Shown: positions 49,259 to 56,163 of the stretch, piece by piece
Position numbering within the stretch: the stretch's first letter is position 1
Layout: each line of letters starts with the position of its first letter
Assembly (NCBI RefSeq): GCF_000428145.1
Contig: NZ_KE386630.1
Span: 76,846-133,008, forward strand
Reading direction: 5' to 3'
Source: Chitinilyticum litopenaei DSM 21440
GTDB taxonomy: Bacteria > Pseudomonadota > Gammaproteobacteria > Burkholderiales > Chitinibacteraceae
DNA length: 56,163 bases
Notes under the pieces: generated by a model
The model's input: the letters and a program-made list of their open reading frames with translations, nothing else
What the model was told of the DNA's origin: nothing
Databases searched by the model: none
Program-made: the position numbers and the translations under genes

Positions 49259-50530
49259 TCAGCGCGGCGCCGGCGGCGGGCTGATGCGGGCGTAGATCTC
49301 GTCGCTGGCCATGAGAATGTCGACCGGCGGGTTGTAGCCGATGCGTTCGGCCGTTTCGAGATTCAGCGCGATTTTCGCCGGTGCCTGCCAGACTTGCGGC
49401 AGCGCGCGCGGACTGGCGCCGTTGAAGATGCGCGCCATGGTTTCGGCATGAAAGCGCCCGACATACAGGTAATTGAGCTGGGCGATGCTCATCAGCGCAC
49501 CCTGGCGGACTTCCTGCTCGCCCAGCATCGAAAAGGTCGGCAGCCCGCGGGCGATCAGCGGCTCGAGCACGCCCGGCAGCGATTGCGGGGTGATGCCGCG
49601 ATGGACGGTGAGATAGACCGCGTCGGCCACGGTGGCAATTTCGCGGTAGCAGGCCGTCACGCGCGCTTCGGCCTCCTGCTGGCTGACGCCATTGAAGGGC
49701 GCATGGCAGGTCTGCACCGCAAAGCCGCGCTTGCCGGCGATGGCCGCGATTTCGTCGACGGCGGCAAAGCTGCGACCTTCGACGCTGTCTTCGTAAACAA
49801 TCCCCAGCTTCCTGAAGCGGAAAATGTCGTGAAACAGCGCCAGCTGGCGGCCATAGCGCCCCGGCTCGGTCTTGGCGTGCAGGTGGTCAAAGCCGGAATC
49901 ATCGTCGCTGCGCACAATGCCGCTGGCCACCGGGTTGCTGGTGGACATGACCACCACCGGCGTGCTGATGCCGGGGCGGGCCAGATCCTGCCCGGCCCAG
50001 GTGCCCATGGCGATCACCAGATCAATGTCGCGGCGCTCCTGCAGACGCTTGAGCAGCGCAGCGGCCACCACCGGGCGCTGCTTGGGGTCGAAATCGCCGG
50101 CGGCATGGTAGCCATCGGGCAGGAATTCGAGGTAGTCGCTGCGCGCATTGGCCGCCAGCCAGCGCCAGAAGCCACCCGCCTGCGGGTTGTTGTCGGCGGG
50201 CAGCGGCATGTCGCGCAGCCAGCCCAGCGCCATCAAGCCCCGCACGGTGGCCTTGAGGATGACTTCATAATCGCGGTATTGCCCGCCCTCGTAATAGGCG
50301 ATGCGCCACTTGCCGCCATCGGCCTTGCGGCGCGGCGTCAGTGGCCAGCGACTCGCGGCCAGCACGTCCGATGCAACGGCGCTGGCGTTCGCCGGCGCGG
50401 TGCCGACGGTACTGGCAGCCGGAGCCAGCGGGCGGATCTCGGCGGCGGGGGCACTGGCGGCATCAGGCCCGGACGGCGCGGGCGAGCAGGCACACAGCAG
50501 CAGTGCAAGTGGCAGGCTCCAGAATTTCAC
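49259..50530 (-). CDS. ABC-type substrate-binding lipoprotein
   Basis: A 423-residue exported protein. The signal peptide LPLALLLCAC ends in a lipobox with Cys15 as the likely lipid anchor. An Ala/Pro-rich spacer (16-70) follows. The binding domain matches the ABC_sub_bind family: WRIAYYEGGQYRDYE, LVIAMGTWAGQDLA, VVMSTSNPVASGIV and FHDIFRFRKLGIVYEDS. These bind small organic ligands, aromatic amino acids in known cases. No permease or ATPase is adjacent. Its ATG overlaps the stop of the phosphatase gene (ATGA), so it likely serves as the periplasmic ligand sensor for that membrane phosphatase. Confidence 0.85.
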   Translation of the reverse strand: MKFWSLPLALLLCACSPAPSGPDAASAPAAEIRPLAPAASTVGTAPANASAVASDVLAASRWPLTPRRKADGGKWRIAYYEGGQYRDYEVILKATVRGLMALGWLRDMPLPADNNPQAGGFWRWLAANARSDYLEFLPDGYHAAGDFDPKQRPVVAAALLKRLQERRDIDLVIAMGTWAGQDLARPGISTPVVVMSTSNPVASGIVRSDDDSGFDHLHAKTEPGRYGRQLALFHDIFRFRKLGIVYEDSVEGRSFAAVDEIAAIAGKRGFAVQTCHAPFNGVSQQEAEARVTACYREIATVADAVYLTVHRGITPQSLPGVLEPLIARGLPTFSMLGEQEVRQGALMSIAQLNYLYVGRFHAETMARIFNGASPRALPQVWQAPAKIALNLETAERIGYNPPVDILMASDEIYARISPPPAPR

Positions 50531-52545
50531 GTTTGTTCCTTGTCGTGGTCCACACCCAGATAGCGGATGGCGAGCAGCGTGATGTCATCGGACTGATCCG
50601 TTCCGCCGGCATGCAAGGCCAGATCGGCCATCAGGGCGCGGATCAGGCTGGCGGCGCTGCCCTGCGGGGCCAGTGCGGCAAATTGCGCCAGCAAGCGCGC
50701 TTCGCCATAGAGCCTGCCCTCGCCATCCATGGCTTCGGTCACGCCATCGGTATAAAGCAAGAGCCACTCCCCCGCTTGCAGCTGCGCGGCATAGCCGGTG
50801 TAGTCCATGTCTTCAAAGGCGCCCAGCGCCGGCCCGCTCACGCTGCGCAGGACTTCGCAGCGGCCGTCGGCCCGCAGGATCAGCGGCGGATTGTGACCGG
50901 CATTGGCATAGCGCAGCGCACCGCTGTGCAGGTCGAGCACGCCATTGAAGGCCGTGACGAACATCAGATTGGGATTGTCGCGCGCCAGATGGTCGTTGAC
51001 CTGGCGCACTGCTGCAGCTGGCGTGGCGCAGCTTTCGCCGGCCGTTTTCATCAGCGTTTTGGTAATCGCCATGAACAGCGCAGCCGGCACGCCCTTGCCG
51101 GCCACATCGCCAATCGTGAAATTGAGCGTGTCGCCGGCCAGGAAGAAATCATACAGGTCGCCGCCGATCTCGCGCGCCGAGACCAGCGTTGCATGCAGGT
51201 CGATTTCCGGACGCTCGGGAAACGCCGGGAATACCTTGGGCAAGAGGCCAAGCTGGATGTCGCGCGCCACGCCCAGCTCCCCCTCGATGCGCTCGCGCTC
51301 GCCAGTCACCGCCAGCAGCGTGCGCACATTCCGATACAGCGCGGTTTCCATGCTGGCGAAGGAACGCGCCAGCTCGCCGATTTCATCCTGGCGCTCATCC
51401 AACAAGGCGGCCGGCATGGTTTGTGTGCGCTCGGCAGAAAAATCGGCGCCGGCCAGTCCGCGTGCATACTGGCCCAGACGCACCAGCGGACGGGCGATGC
51501 CGCTGGCGACGGCCCAGGCCAGCAGCAGGCCCAGCAGCAAGCCGCCGGCAAACACCAGCGCCTGGCGGGTGACCAGCTCGCGCGCCGGCGCGGTAAGTGC
51601 ATCTTCCGGCGCGGACACCGCGACATACCAGTCCAGTGCGCGCACATAGGTGGCCCAGCCCTGCATGGCGCGGCCATCCTGCCCGCGAAAGCGCGCGGTG
51701 GCGCGATTGCCCGCCGCGGCCCGCAGCGCGGCCTGCGCCTGTGCATCAATGTCGCCATTCGCGGCAGAAGGACGGACAACCCATTGGCCCTGGCCATCGA
51801 AGACAAAGACCGCGCCATTGCCAATCACTTCGACCTGCGCCAGGCTGCGCGCCAGCTCGGCACGGAATTGCGCCAGACGGGCATCGGCCTCGCCCTGCAC
51901 CTCGTCAACCCGCCCGACCGAGGCCACCATCCAGTTCCATGGCCGGTAGGGCAGAAAGTGTCCGTAGCGCTGCACCAGTCGATCCGAGCCAACGGCCTTC
52001 CAGTCGTAGATCAGCACCGTCTCGCCATACCGGTCGGCCTCGTCCCAGGCGGCAGCGACCACGCTGCGCCCCTTGAAATCGGTATAGCCCGACAGCTGCG
52101 TGCCCAGGAGTGCGGGTTCGGGGTACACCAGCGCCACACCGTCACGATCGAACACCAGCAGGTATTCGCCCCCCACCGGGCGGATTTTCTGCAGCCAGGC
52201 CAGTGCCAGTGCCTGTGCCTCGGCCTCGCTGAGCCTGCCCTGCTGCGCCAGCGCCTGATAATGCGCCAGCGTTTGCAGCACCACGCGGTCAAATTCGCGA
52301 AAACGCGCCTTGCGCTCCTGCACCAGCGCCACCTTGCCGGCCAGCAGGGTGTGATATTCGCTGCGGATCGCCAGCTCGGCCATGCGCAGCACGTTCTGCA
52401 CCGAACGCTCTTCGGCGGCAATGGCGGAGGCGCGCACCGCCAGCAGCGAGTACACCATCACCACGCAAGCGACCAGCAGCAGGATCGCCGCCAGCGCGAG
52501 GAAAATCCTGGCCTTCAGCGAACGGATGGCAAAGCGCAGCGGCAT
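50527..52545 (-). CDS. Membrane sensor PP2C phosphatase (RsbU-like)
   Basis: A 672-residue inner-membrane protein. Helix 1 is at about 14-36. A large periplasmic dCache-type sensor spans about 40-330 (EYLLVFDRDGVALVYPEP, GWATYVRALDWYVAVSAPED). Helix 2 (VFAGGLLLGLLLAWAVASG) is followed by HAMP and a SpoIIE/PP2C domain with EIGGDLYDFF, GDVAGKGVPAALFM, LYTDGVTEA and SDDITLLAI. It should dephosphorylate the neighbouring STAS protein when its ligand binds. The ATG at 52545 starts the basic pre-membrane stretch; longer frames overlap the STAS gene. Confidence 0.92.
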   Translation of the reverse strand: MPLRFAIRSLKARIFLALAAILLLVACVVMVYSLLAVRASAIAAEERSVQNVLRMAELAIRSEYHTLLAGKVALVQERKARFREFDRVVLQTLAHYQALAQQGRLSEAEAQALALAWLQKIRPVGGEYLLVFDRDGVALVYPEPALLGTQLSGYTDFKGRSVVAAAWDEADRYGETVLIYDWKAVGSDRLVQRYGHFLPYRPWNWMVASVGRVDEVQGEADARLAQFRAELARSLAQVEVIGNGAVFVFDGQGQWVVRPSAANGDIDAQAQAALRAAAGNRATARFRGQDGRAMQGWATYVRALDWYVAVSAPEDALTAPARELVTRQALVFAGGLLLGLLLAWAVASGIARPLVRLGQYARGLAGADFSAERTQTMPAALLDERQDEIGELARSFASMETALYRNVRTLLAVTGERERIEGELGVARDIQLGLLPKVFPAFPERPEIDLHATLVSAREIGGDLYDFFLAGDTLNFTIGDVAGKGVPAALFMAITKTLMKTAGESCATPAAAVRQVNDHLARDNPNLMFVTAFNGVLDLHSGALRYANAGHNPPLILRADGRCEVLRSVSGPALGAFEDMDYTGYAAQLQAGEWLLLYTDGVTEAMDGEGRLYGEARLLAQFAALAPQGSAASLIRALMADLALHAGGTDQSDDITLLAIRYLGVDHDKEQT

Positions 52546-52550
52546 GGCGT

Positions 52551-52913
52551 TCAGCCGGCGAGCAGCGCGCGCCCGTCCGCCACCGTCGGCGCCAGCTCGA
52601 GAATGCGGGTGAAGCCGCTCATCTCGAACACTTCGCTGACCTGCGGCTGCAGGCCGCACAGCACAAAGCGCCCGCCCGCCTGCTTGGCGCGCTTGGCCGC
52701 CATCAGGATGATGCGCAGGCCCGCACTGGATACATAATCCAGCGCAGCCAGATCAAGCAGCACCCTGCTGCCCGCGTCGGCCAGCAAGGGCAGCAGCGCC
52801 TTTTCCAGTTCCGGCGACGTTGCGCCGTCGAGCCGGCCGCTGGCCTGCAGCAGCAGGGCCTCGGGGAGGTTTGCCAGGGTGGTGGTGATTGCCATGGTGA
52901 TGCTTGTCTCCAT
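52551..52913 (-). CDS. STAS-domain anti-sigma factor antagonist
   Basis: A 120-residue STAS protein. The phosphosite loop is LDYVSSAGLRIIL with Ser62 or Ser63 as acceptor. It should be phosphorylated by the RsbW-like kinase encoded 25 bp upstream and dephosphorylated by the membrane phosphatase encoded 5 bp downstream. Alternative start at 52895 (MAITTTLANL) has GGAG 12 bases upstream; I list the longer form. It is only distantly similar to the HsbA-like protein at 3966, so this window encodes two separate partner-switching circuits. Confidence 0.88.
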   Translation of the reverse strand: METSITMAITTTLANLPEALLLQASGRLDGATSPELEKALLPLLADAGSRVLLDLAALDYVSSAGLRIILMAAKRAKQAGGRFVLCGLQPQVSEVFEMSGFTRILELAPTVADGRALLAG

Positions 52914-52938
52914 AATCCGGGCGGCGCGAAGCGCGCCA

Positions 52939-53382
52939 TTAGTGCGGCGCCGGCGCGCCGTCGGGCAACTGCTTGCGCAGCAGCACGCGATTGTGCCCGC
53001 CTTCGCGCACGACGCGATAGTCGTCCATCAGGCTGCGCACGAAATGCACGCCCAGACCGCCTGGCGTGCGCGCATCCAGCTCGGCCTCCAGATCGGGCTC
53101 GGGCACTTCGGCAAAGGGATCAAAGGCCGGTGCATCGTCGGTAATCGCGATCTCCAGCCAGCCACCGGCCAGCGCCAACCCCACGCGAATCTCATGCCCG
53201 GGCTCGCCCTTGAGGCCGTGGGTGATGGTATTGGTCAGCAATTCATCCAGACAGAGGTTGACCTGCATGGCCAAGTGCGGCCAGGCCGCCAGAAAGGCCG
53301 TAACGGCCTCGGCCAGCCCGGCAATCGCCGTCAGCTCTGCGGACAGCCGGTATTCGAGAACACTGCCATTGCTTGTCGTCAC
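52939..53382 (-). CDS. RsbW-like anti-sigma/Ser-Thr kinase
   Basis: A 147-residue GHKL kinase with NLCLDELLTNTITHGL (N-box, Glu47 and Asn51), ITDDAPAFDPF and GGLGVHFVRSLMD. It is expected to phosphorylate the STAS protein next to it and to bind a target, a sigma factor or an output enzyme, which is not in this window. The start is uncertain: the GTG at 53382 has a GGGATGGGG element upstream; an ATG at 53433 adds 17 non-conserved residues. It is the first gene of the four-gene operon that ends with the ABC lipoprotein. Confidence 0.85.
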   Translation of the reverse strand: MTTSNGSVLEYRLSAELTAIAGLAEAVTAFLAAWPHLAMQVNLCLDELLTNTITHGLKGEPGHEIRVGLALAGGWLEIAITDDAPAFDPFAEVPEPDLEAELDARTPGGLGVHFVRSLMDDYRVVREGGHNRVLLRKQLPDGAPAPH

Positions 53383-53451
53383 CGCCCCATCCCGAAACAA
53401 GAATCGCCACGCCACCCGCCGGCCGGCCGGCAACGCAATGTGTGCACCAGC

Positions 53452-53606
53452 TTAACAGGCTGTTGAGCAACTGCGCCAGTTACTGAGGGTCTGCTCGGAA
53501 ATCCCCAGGTCGCGGGCGACCTGAGCGGGAGATTTGCCTTCGGCTTCGACCAGACGGACTGCTCCTTGCTTGAACTCGGTGGGGTAGCTCTGCTTCGGAA
53601 TTTTGC
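53452..53606 (-). pseudogene. Truncated IS3-type transposase OrfA remnant
   Basis: The minus strand encodes KIPKQSYPTEFKQGAVRLVE, continuing with the helix-turn-helix ARDLGISEQTLSNW of IS3 OrfA. The frame is cut after about 50 residues by SCSTAC and a stop. No start codon remains; an ACG at the expected place may be a mutated ATG. The break point reads CAGGCTGTTGAGCAAC, similar to the right end of the MITE at 17944. No OrfB is present. Confidence 0.7.
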
Positions 53607-53755
53607 ACCTCGATACCTCCGTATACCAGTTTATCTGGCTACGCTTGGTATCCGGAATTCGCGGTCATCCTCAATACCGGGGGCCTGTGGAAACCGGCCT
53701 CGAGCCCTCGGGCGGCAGCTACGTGCTTATGAGCACTGGCGCGTGTTGTTGCGGG

Positions 53756-54097
53756 TCAAGCTCCTAGCAGGCGGCGAGCGAGCAAGGATTGCATGTCACG
53801 ACGTCCGTCCGCAATCAGGTAAACAATGACCTGGCTGCCTGTGACACGGTAGATGACGCGATAGGGTTTGAATAAGGTCTGGCGGTATTCTTTGATCCCA
53901 AGGCCGACGAGTTCCTTTGGATAACTGCCGCGCGCCGGGAATTGCGACAGGCTATCCACAACGACCATCAACTCATCCAGCACCTGGTTGGCGTTGGTCA
54001 CACAGTCGAACTCGGAGATGTAGTCGTGGATCGCCTCCAAATCCTGCTCCGCCCCCTCGGTGAGCAGGACCTCAAACCTGGCAGATGTGTCTGCCAT
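53756..54097 (-). CDS. ParE/RelE-superfamily toxin
   Basis: A 113-residue toxin. It has the ParE-type plan: N-terminal helices (EQDLEAIHDYISEFD), then the strand LGIKEYRQTLFKPYRVIYRV and C-terminal VIVYLIADGRRDMQSLLARRLL. It could inhibit gyrase (ParE) or cleave mRNA (RelE); the sequence does not settle which. Its ATG overlaps the antitoxin stop by one base (TGATG), typical of toxin-antitoxin pairs. It lies just outside the inferred boundary of the integrated element. Confidence 0.88.
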   Translation of the reverse strand: MADTSARFEVLLTEGAEQDLEAIHDYISEFDCVTNANQVLDELMVVVDSLSQFPARGSYPKELVGLGIKEYRQTLFKPYRVIYRVTGSQVIVYLIADGRRDMQSLLARRLLGA

Positions 54098-54372
54098 CAG
54101 TCTGAGGCTCGCTTGGCGCGGAGGCGGGCAACGACATCAGCCACAGGCTTGACCTTGCCAGTCACCACATCCTGATTACCCAGCGCGAGAATCTTTAGCA
54201 AGGCCAGTGTTGCTTGCGTCTCTTCAAACGAAGCGACGTCCTGCAGGACAGCCTTCGCCTCACCGTTTTGGGTGATGACCATCGGTTCGCGCTGCTCCGC
54301 GAGGTGAGCCAGAACCTCGGCTGCGTTGGCTTTGAGATAGCTGATCGGTTTGACTTGTGATGAGTAGCGCAT
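54097..54372 (-). CDS. Phd/YefM-family antitoxin
   Basis: A 91-residue antitoxin. The N-terminal DNA-binding fold is VKPISYLKANAAEVLAHLAE with the family stretch PMVITQNGEAKAVLQDVASFEE; the C-terminal tail (about 55-91) should wrap the toxin. AGGAG precedes the ATG at 54372. A palindrome 22 bp upstream is the likely site for its own repression. Confidence 0.92.
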   Translation of the reverse strand: MRYSSQVKPISYLKANAAEVLAHLAEQREPMVITQNGEAKAVLQDVASFEETQATLALLKILALGNQDVVTGKVKPVADVVARLRAKRASD

Positions 54373-54393
54373 CGCGATGCTCCTGCCTTAAAC

Positions 54394-54411
54394 AAGACTT
54401 AATATAGTCTT
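54394..54411 (-). promoter_or_regulatory. Operator-like palindrome of the toxin-antitoxin operon
   Basis: AAGACT and AGTCTT flank six A/T bases (TAATAT). The TATATT-like spacer on the minus strand resembles a -10 box, so binding of the antitoxin here would block transcription. Confidence 0.55.
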
Positions 54412-54534
54412 TTTCTGGTCCACATACAAGGCATGCATCAGGTCGTCATGACGGGGGGGCGGCACAGGGCAATGGCGCTGGCGTGTTTTGCTTGAGTACC
54501 CACCAGTGTGCCACGGCAGAAAAAGGCAACAAAA

Positions 54535-54564
54535 AAGGTCTTGGCGAAAATTGCGCAAGACCTT
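54535..54564 (-). terminator. Rho-independent terminator behind a tRNA fragment
   Basis: Arms AAGGTCTTG/CAAGACCTT with a 12-base loop are followed on the minus strand by TTTTTTG. It lies eight bases past the tRNA-like CCA end and looks like an original tRNA-gene terminator. Confidence 0.8.
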
Positions 54565-54572
54565 GATTTTGT

Positions 54573-54595
54573 TGGTGGTGCCGGGGTCGGACTCG
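54573..54595 (-). other. tRNA 3'-end fragment, putative attachment site
   Basis: Read on the minus strand this is CGAGTCCGACCCCGGCACCA followed by CCA, the form of a tRNA T-arm to CCA end (leucine-type tRNAs have similar ends). The rest of the tRNA is missing and sequence to the right changes character. With the terminator behind it, this fits the chromosomal edge left when an element integrates in a tRNA gene. One base is lacking compared with standard spacing and the T-loop start is altered, so it is not a complete gene. Confidence 0.45.
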
Positions 54596-54772
54596 TCTTC
54601 TCGCCGCAAACCCTTTATTTTCAATGCTTCGCCCTTGCGCAAACCACAAACAGGGGTACAAGCAGGGGTACATACGGCAGGCGGTAGGCTGGTTTTCGCC
54701 TGTGCGATCCCCCCTCGCACAGCGTCGCACACCCGGCGCACATCGCCGCATTGCCGGCCTTGATGCCCGCTG
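54596..54772. other. Element edge without a recognised gene
   Basis: Just right of the tRNA fragment, directly repeated AGGGGTACA units occur at about 54653-54672 (CAGGGGTACAAGCAGGGGTACA, written here as two AGGGGTACA copies 12 bp apart). Such short direct repeats are seen at integrase arm sites. No integrase gene is found in this stretch. Confidence 0.35.
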
Positions 54773-54976
54773 CTAAATTGGCAAAGCGCCCCGACTGTGG
54801 GGTTGAAGTCGGGCCAGTTTTCTGGACAGTCGAGTCAACCCACTCAATCCCGGATTTTTCCGGGGCCCACCTTTCGGGGCGCATTCTCTCTTCGCCTTTG
54901 CCAGCTCACCCCGCACCGCCTGATCCTTGGCTAACCCTAGCCATGCCTCGTTGCAATCTCGCTGCTCCCAGGCCAT
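54773..54976 (-). CDS. Small hypothetical protein of the integrated element
   Basis: A 67-codon frame (MAWEQRDCNEAWLGLAKDQA, then basic residues) with GAGGGGTAAGG upstream of the ATG at 54976. No family is recognised. It has the same strand as the next two genes of the element. It could be a chance frame. Confidence 0.35.
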   Translation of the reverse strand: MAWEQRDCNEAWLGLAKDQAVRGELAKAKRECAPKGGPRKNPGLSGLTRLSRKLARLQPHSRGALPI

Positions 54977-55218
54977 GACCCTTACCCCTCAGCTTGAGGG
55001 TCAGCAGTCGAATTGATGGCTTGCCCGCGCAAAAAACCCGCCACGGTGCTTGGCGTAACAGGTCAGCACCAGTCACACAGGGCGGTAACTACCGGAAAGC
55101 AGGCGGAAAACCGTCGTGCCAGCAGTCCCCCAGCTTCGCACTGCCTCGCGCGCGCGTAGGGGGTGGTAACCGTGGAAACCTCACTGGAAACCGCCGCCCT
55201 GGATACCAGCGCCCACGG

Positions 55219-55896
55219 TCAGCGGCACGCGGCAATTTCCTTCAGCGCTTTGTAGGCAATGCGGCGGCGCTTGCCGGCCAGCCACACGGCAGCCAGGTAA
55301 TTGCCGGTCAGTGCATCCTGCCCGTCCATGCTCAGGAACAGGCAGGGCGTGCCGGTCGGCAGTTCGCCCACATCCACGAACCGGCAGGGCCGGCAAAGCC
55401 TGTGCGTGCTGTCGGACAGGCTGGCATGCATGGCTCCCAGCATCTGCTCGGCTTCATGCTTGCGCTCGGCAATGGCCTGCCGCGTGGCCTGCATGTTCGC
55501 CCTGCCCCTTGCCCGCCTGAGCTGCTGACGGCGCATCGGGGACAGATCAGCCCATGCCGAGTCATCGCTGTTCTCGTAGCCCTCCGGCTCCACCCATACC
55601 CCCACGCCCCCCGCTTCGTCCTCCGGCTCGATGACGGGCAGCGGCTCAGGTTCCGGCAAGGGCAGGCCAGCGCCAGCCAGCGCAATCCGCGTAGTGACGG
55701 CGGGCAGGATGTCGACCAGTGGGCGCAGTGTTTCCTTACAGCCTTGCAGGTAGGCCAGCAGGTCGGGCTTGTGCTGACGAATCAGCGCGGCCTGCTCCGG
55801 GGTGGGGCGCGGGCTGACCTTCAAGCCGCCATCATCGGACAGCGCCAGCGACAAACCCGCGCCGGTCAGGGTGGCGAGCAGGTCAGAAGATTTCAT
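55219..55896 (-). CDS. Hypothetical protein with TubC_N-like N-terminus, mobile-element gene
   Basis: A 225-residue protein. Residues 1-50 (LLATLTGAGLSLALSDDGG, then LKVSPRPTPEQAALIRQHKP) resemble the TubC N-terminal docking domain, which occurs in small proteins of integrated elements and in nonribosomal synthetase parts. A Pro/Glu-rich linker follows (about 75-110), then an Arg-rich helical segment and a C-terminal region with LCRPCRFVD and a third Cys in TGTPCLFL, perhaps metal-binding. The ATG at 55896 lies inside the end of the upstream gene (14-bp overlap in another frame), so the two are coupled. Function unknown. Confidence 0.65.
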   Translation of the reverse strand: MKSSDLLATLTGAGLSLALSDDGGLKVSPRPTPEQAALIRQHKPDLLAYLQGCKETLRPLVDILPAVTTRIALAGAGLPLPEPEPLPVIEPEDEAGGVGVWVEPEGYENSDDSAWADLSPMRRQQLRRARGRANMQATRQAIAERKHEAEQMLGAMHASLSDSTHRLCRPCRFVDVGELPTGTPCLFLSMDGQDALTGNYLAAVWLAGKRRRIAYKALKEIAACR

Positions 55897-56163
55897 AGTC
55901 CACCCCCTCGATTTCGATGCTGTTTTCTTTTCTCTCGGCTGTTTGGGGTGTTTCTCCCTCTAGAACTCTAGAACCCGCATGGTTATTGACCTTCAGCGGT
56001 TTTCCTCCCTCTAGAGGGCTGGGGGTTCTAGAGTCAGAAAAACGGCTGTAACCCGCGTGGTTATTGGCGTCTAGAGTTCTAGAGGGAGATTTTCCGGAAT
56101 CAGCCGGAGAAAGAAAAGAAAGCCCGTCGTCCTGCTGCTGGTGTTGGTTGGGGGGTGGAAAAT
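55883..56163 (-). CDS. C-terminal part of a mobile-element protein with internal repeats
   Basis: The minus strand is open from the window edge to a TGA at 55885-55883 (92 residues visible). The sequence is Gln/Ser/Pro-rich and has repeated units: SRTLDANNHAGYSR, SRTPSPLEGG and VNNHAGSRVLEGE. At DNA level it carries six TCTAGA hexamers and two copies of AACCCGCRTGGTTATTG. It ends EIEGVDYEIF and overlaps the next gene by 14 bp. Such tails are seen on primase/helicase-like (DUF3987) proteins of integrated elements, but the domain itself lies outside the window, so identity is a guess. Confidence 0.6.
   Translation of the reverse strand, partial: FPPPNQHQQQDDGLSFLSPADSGKSPSRTLDANNHAGYSRFSDSRTPSPLEGGKPLKVNNHAGSRVLEGETPQTAERKENSIEIEGVDYEIF

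Noticed and set aside
50341..52737. 798-codon open frame on the plus strand
   Set aside because: It is antisense to the membrane PP2C phosphatase and the STAS gene, which carry full catalytic motifs. No domain can be recognised in it.

Overview
The window is GC-rich, gene-dense chromosome from a motile, lipopolysaccharide-bearing Gram-negative bacterium. The blocks aroQ-accB-accC-prmA-zinc-ribbon protein and tgt-queA, the CheV/CheY/CheZ/CheA set and Neisseria-dRS3-like repeats point to a Betaproteobacterium. The genus cannot be fixed from the sequence alone. No rRNA, complete tRNA or CRISPR array was found.

Layout. 1-1432 (minus): the start of a GTP cyclohydrolase II-like gene overlaps an acyl-CoA-dehydrogenase-fold flavoprotein. 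2218-5559 (minus): a PAS histidine kinase, a STAS anti-anti-sigma protein and a receiver/PP2C/kinase protein form an HsbA/HsbR-type partner-switching module. It is divergent from 5725-10877 (plus), cheV-cheV-cheY-cheZ-cheA, which has a near-perfect flagellar sigma-28 promoter. An EAL-HDOD protein follows. 12235-15304 (minus): a periplasmic solute-binding protein, tgt and queA. 15505-21606 (plus): aroQ, accB, accC, prmA, a zinc-ribbon/DUF3426 protein and two tandem Tpx-type peroxiredoxins, one of them without any cysteine. 21701-23586 (minus): a glycosyltransferase and an LpxH-like phosphoesterase. After DUF1289 and GNAT genes, a complete IS1595-type insertion sequence sits against the GNAT start codon. 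25973-33442: an HDOD protein, a small secreted protein, a NagZ-like glycosidase, a hybrid histidine kinase with a small periplasmic redox-fold protein, and rlmD.

33482-39624 is a sulfatase island: anaerobic sulfatase-maturing radical SAM enzyme, AraC regulator, Ser-type arylsulfatase and outer-membrane transporter, split by a MITE. 39786-44757 carries DUF445, a class III cyclase and a patatin-like phospholipase. 44979-53382 carries a sensor-MFS fusion protein coupled to a GCS2-type ligase. Convergent to them is a second partner-switching operon (RsbW-like kinase, STAS, membrane PP2C phosphatase, ABC-type lipoprotein). The right end holds an IS3 relic, a ParE/Phd toxin-antitoxin pair, and a tRNA 3'-end fragment with its terminator. 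That fragment appears to mark the edge of an integrated element whose cargo runs off the window.

The most interesting signals are: the cysteine-free Tpx paralogue; the sensor-MFS/GCS2 pair beside a partner-switching operon; a small Cys-rich open frame with a CxPSxR sulfatase-type motif divergent from the sulfatase maturase; a dispersed family of intergenic GGGTAT-ended palindromes; two MITEs with CTAG target duplications; and nested repeats between convergent genes.
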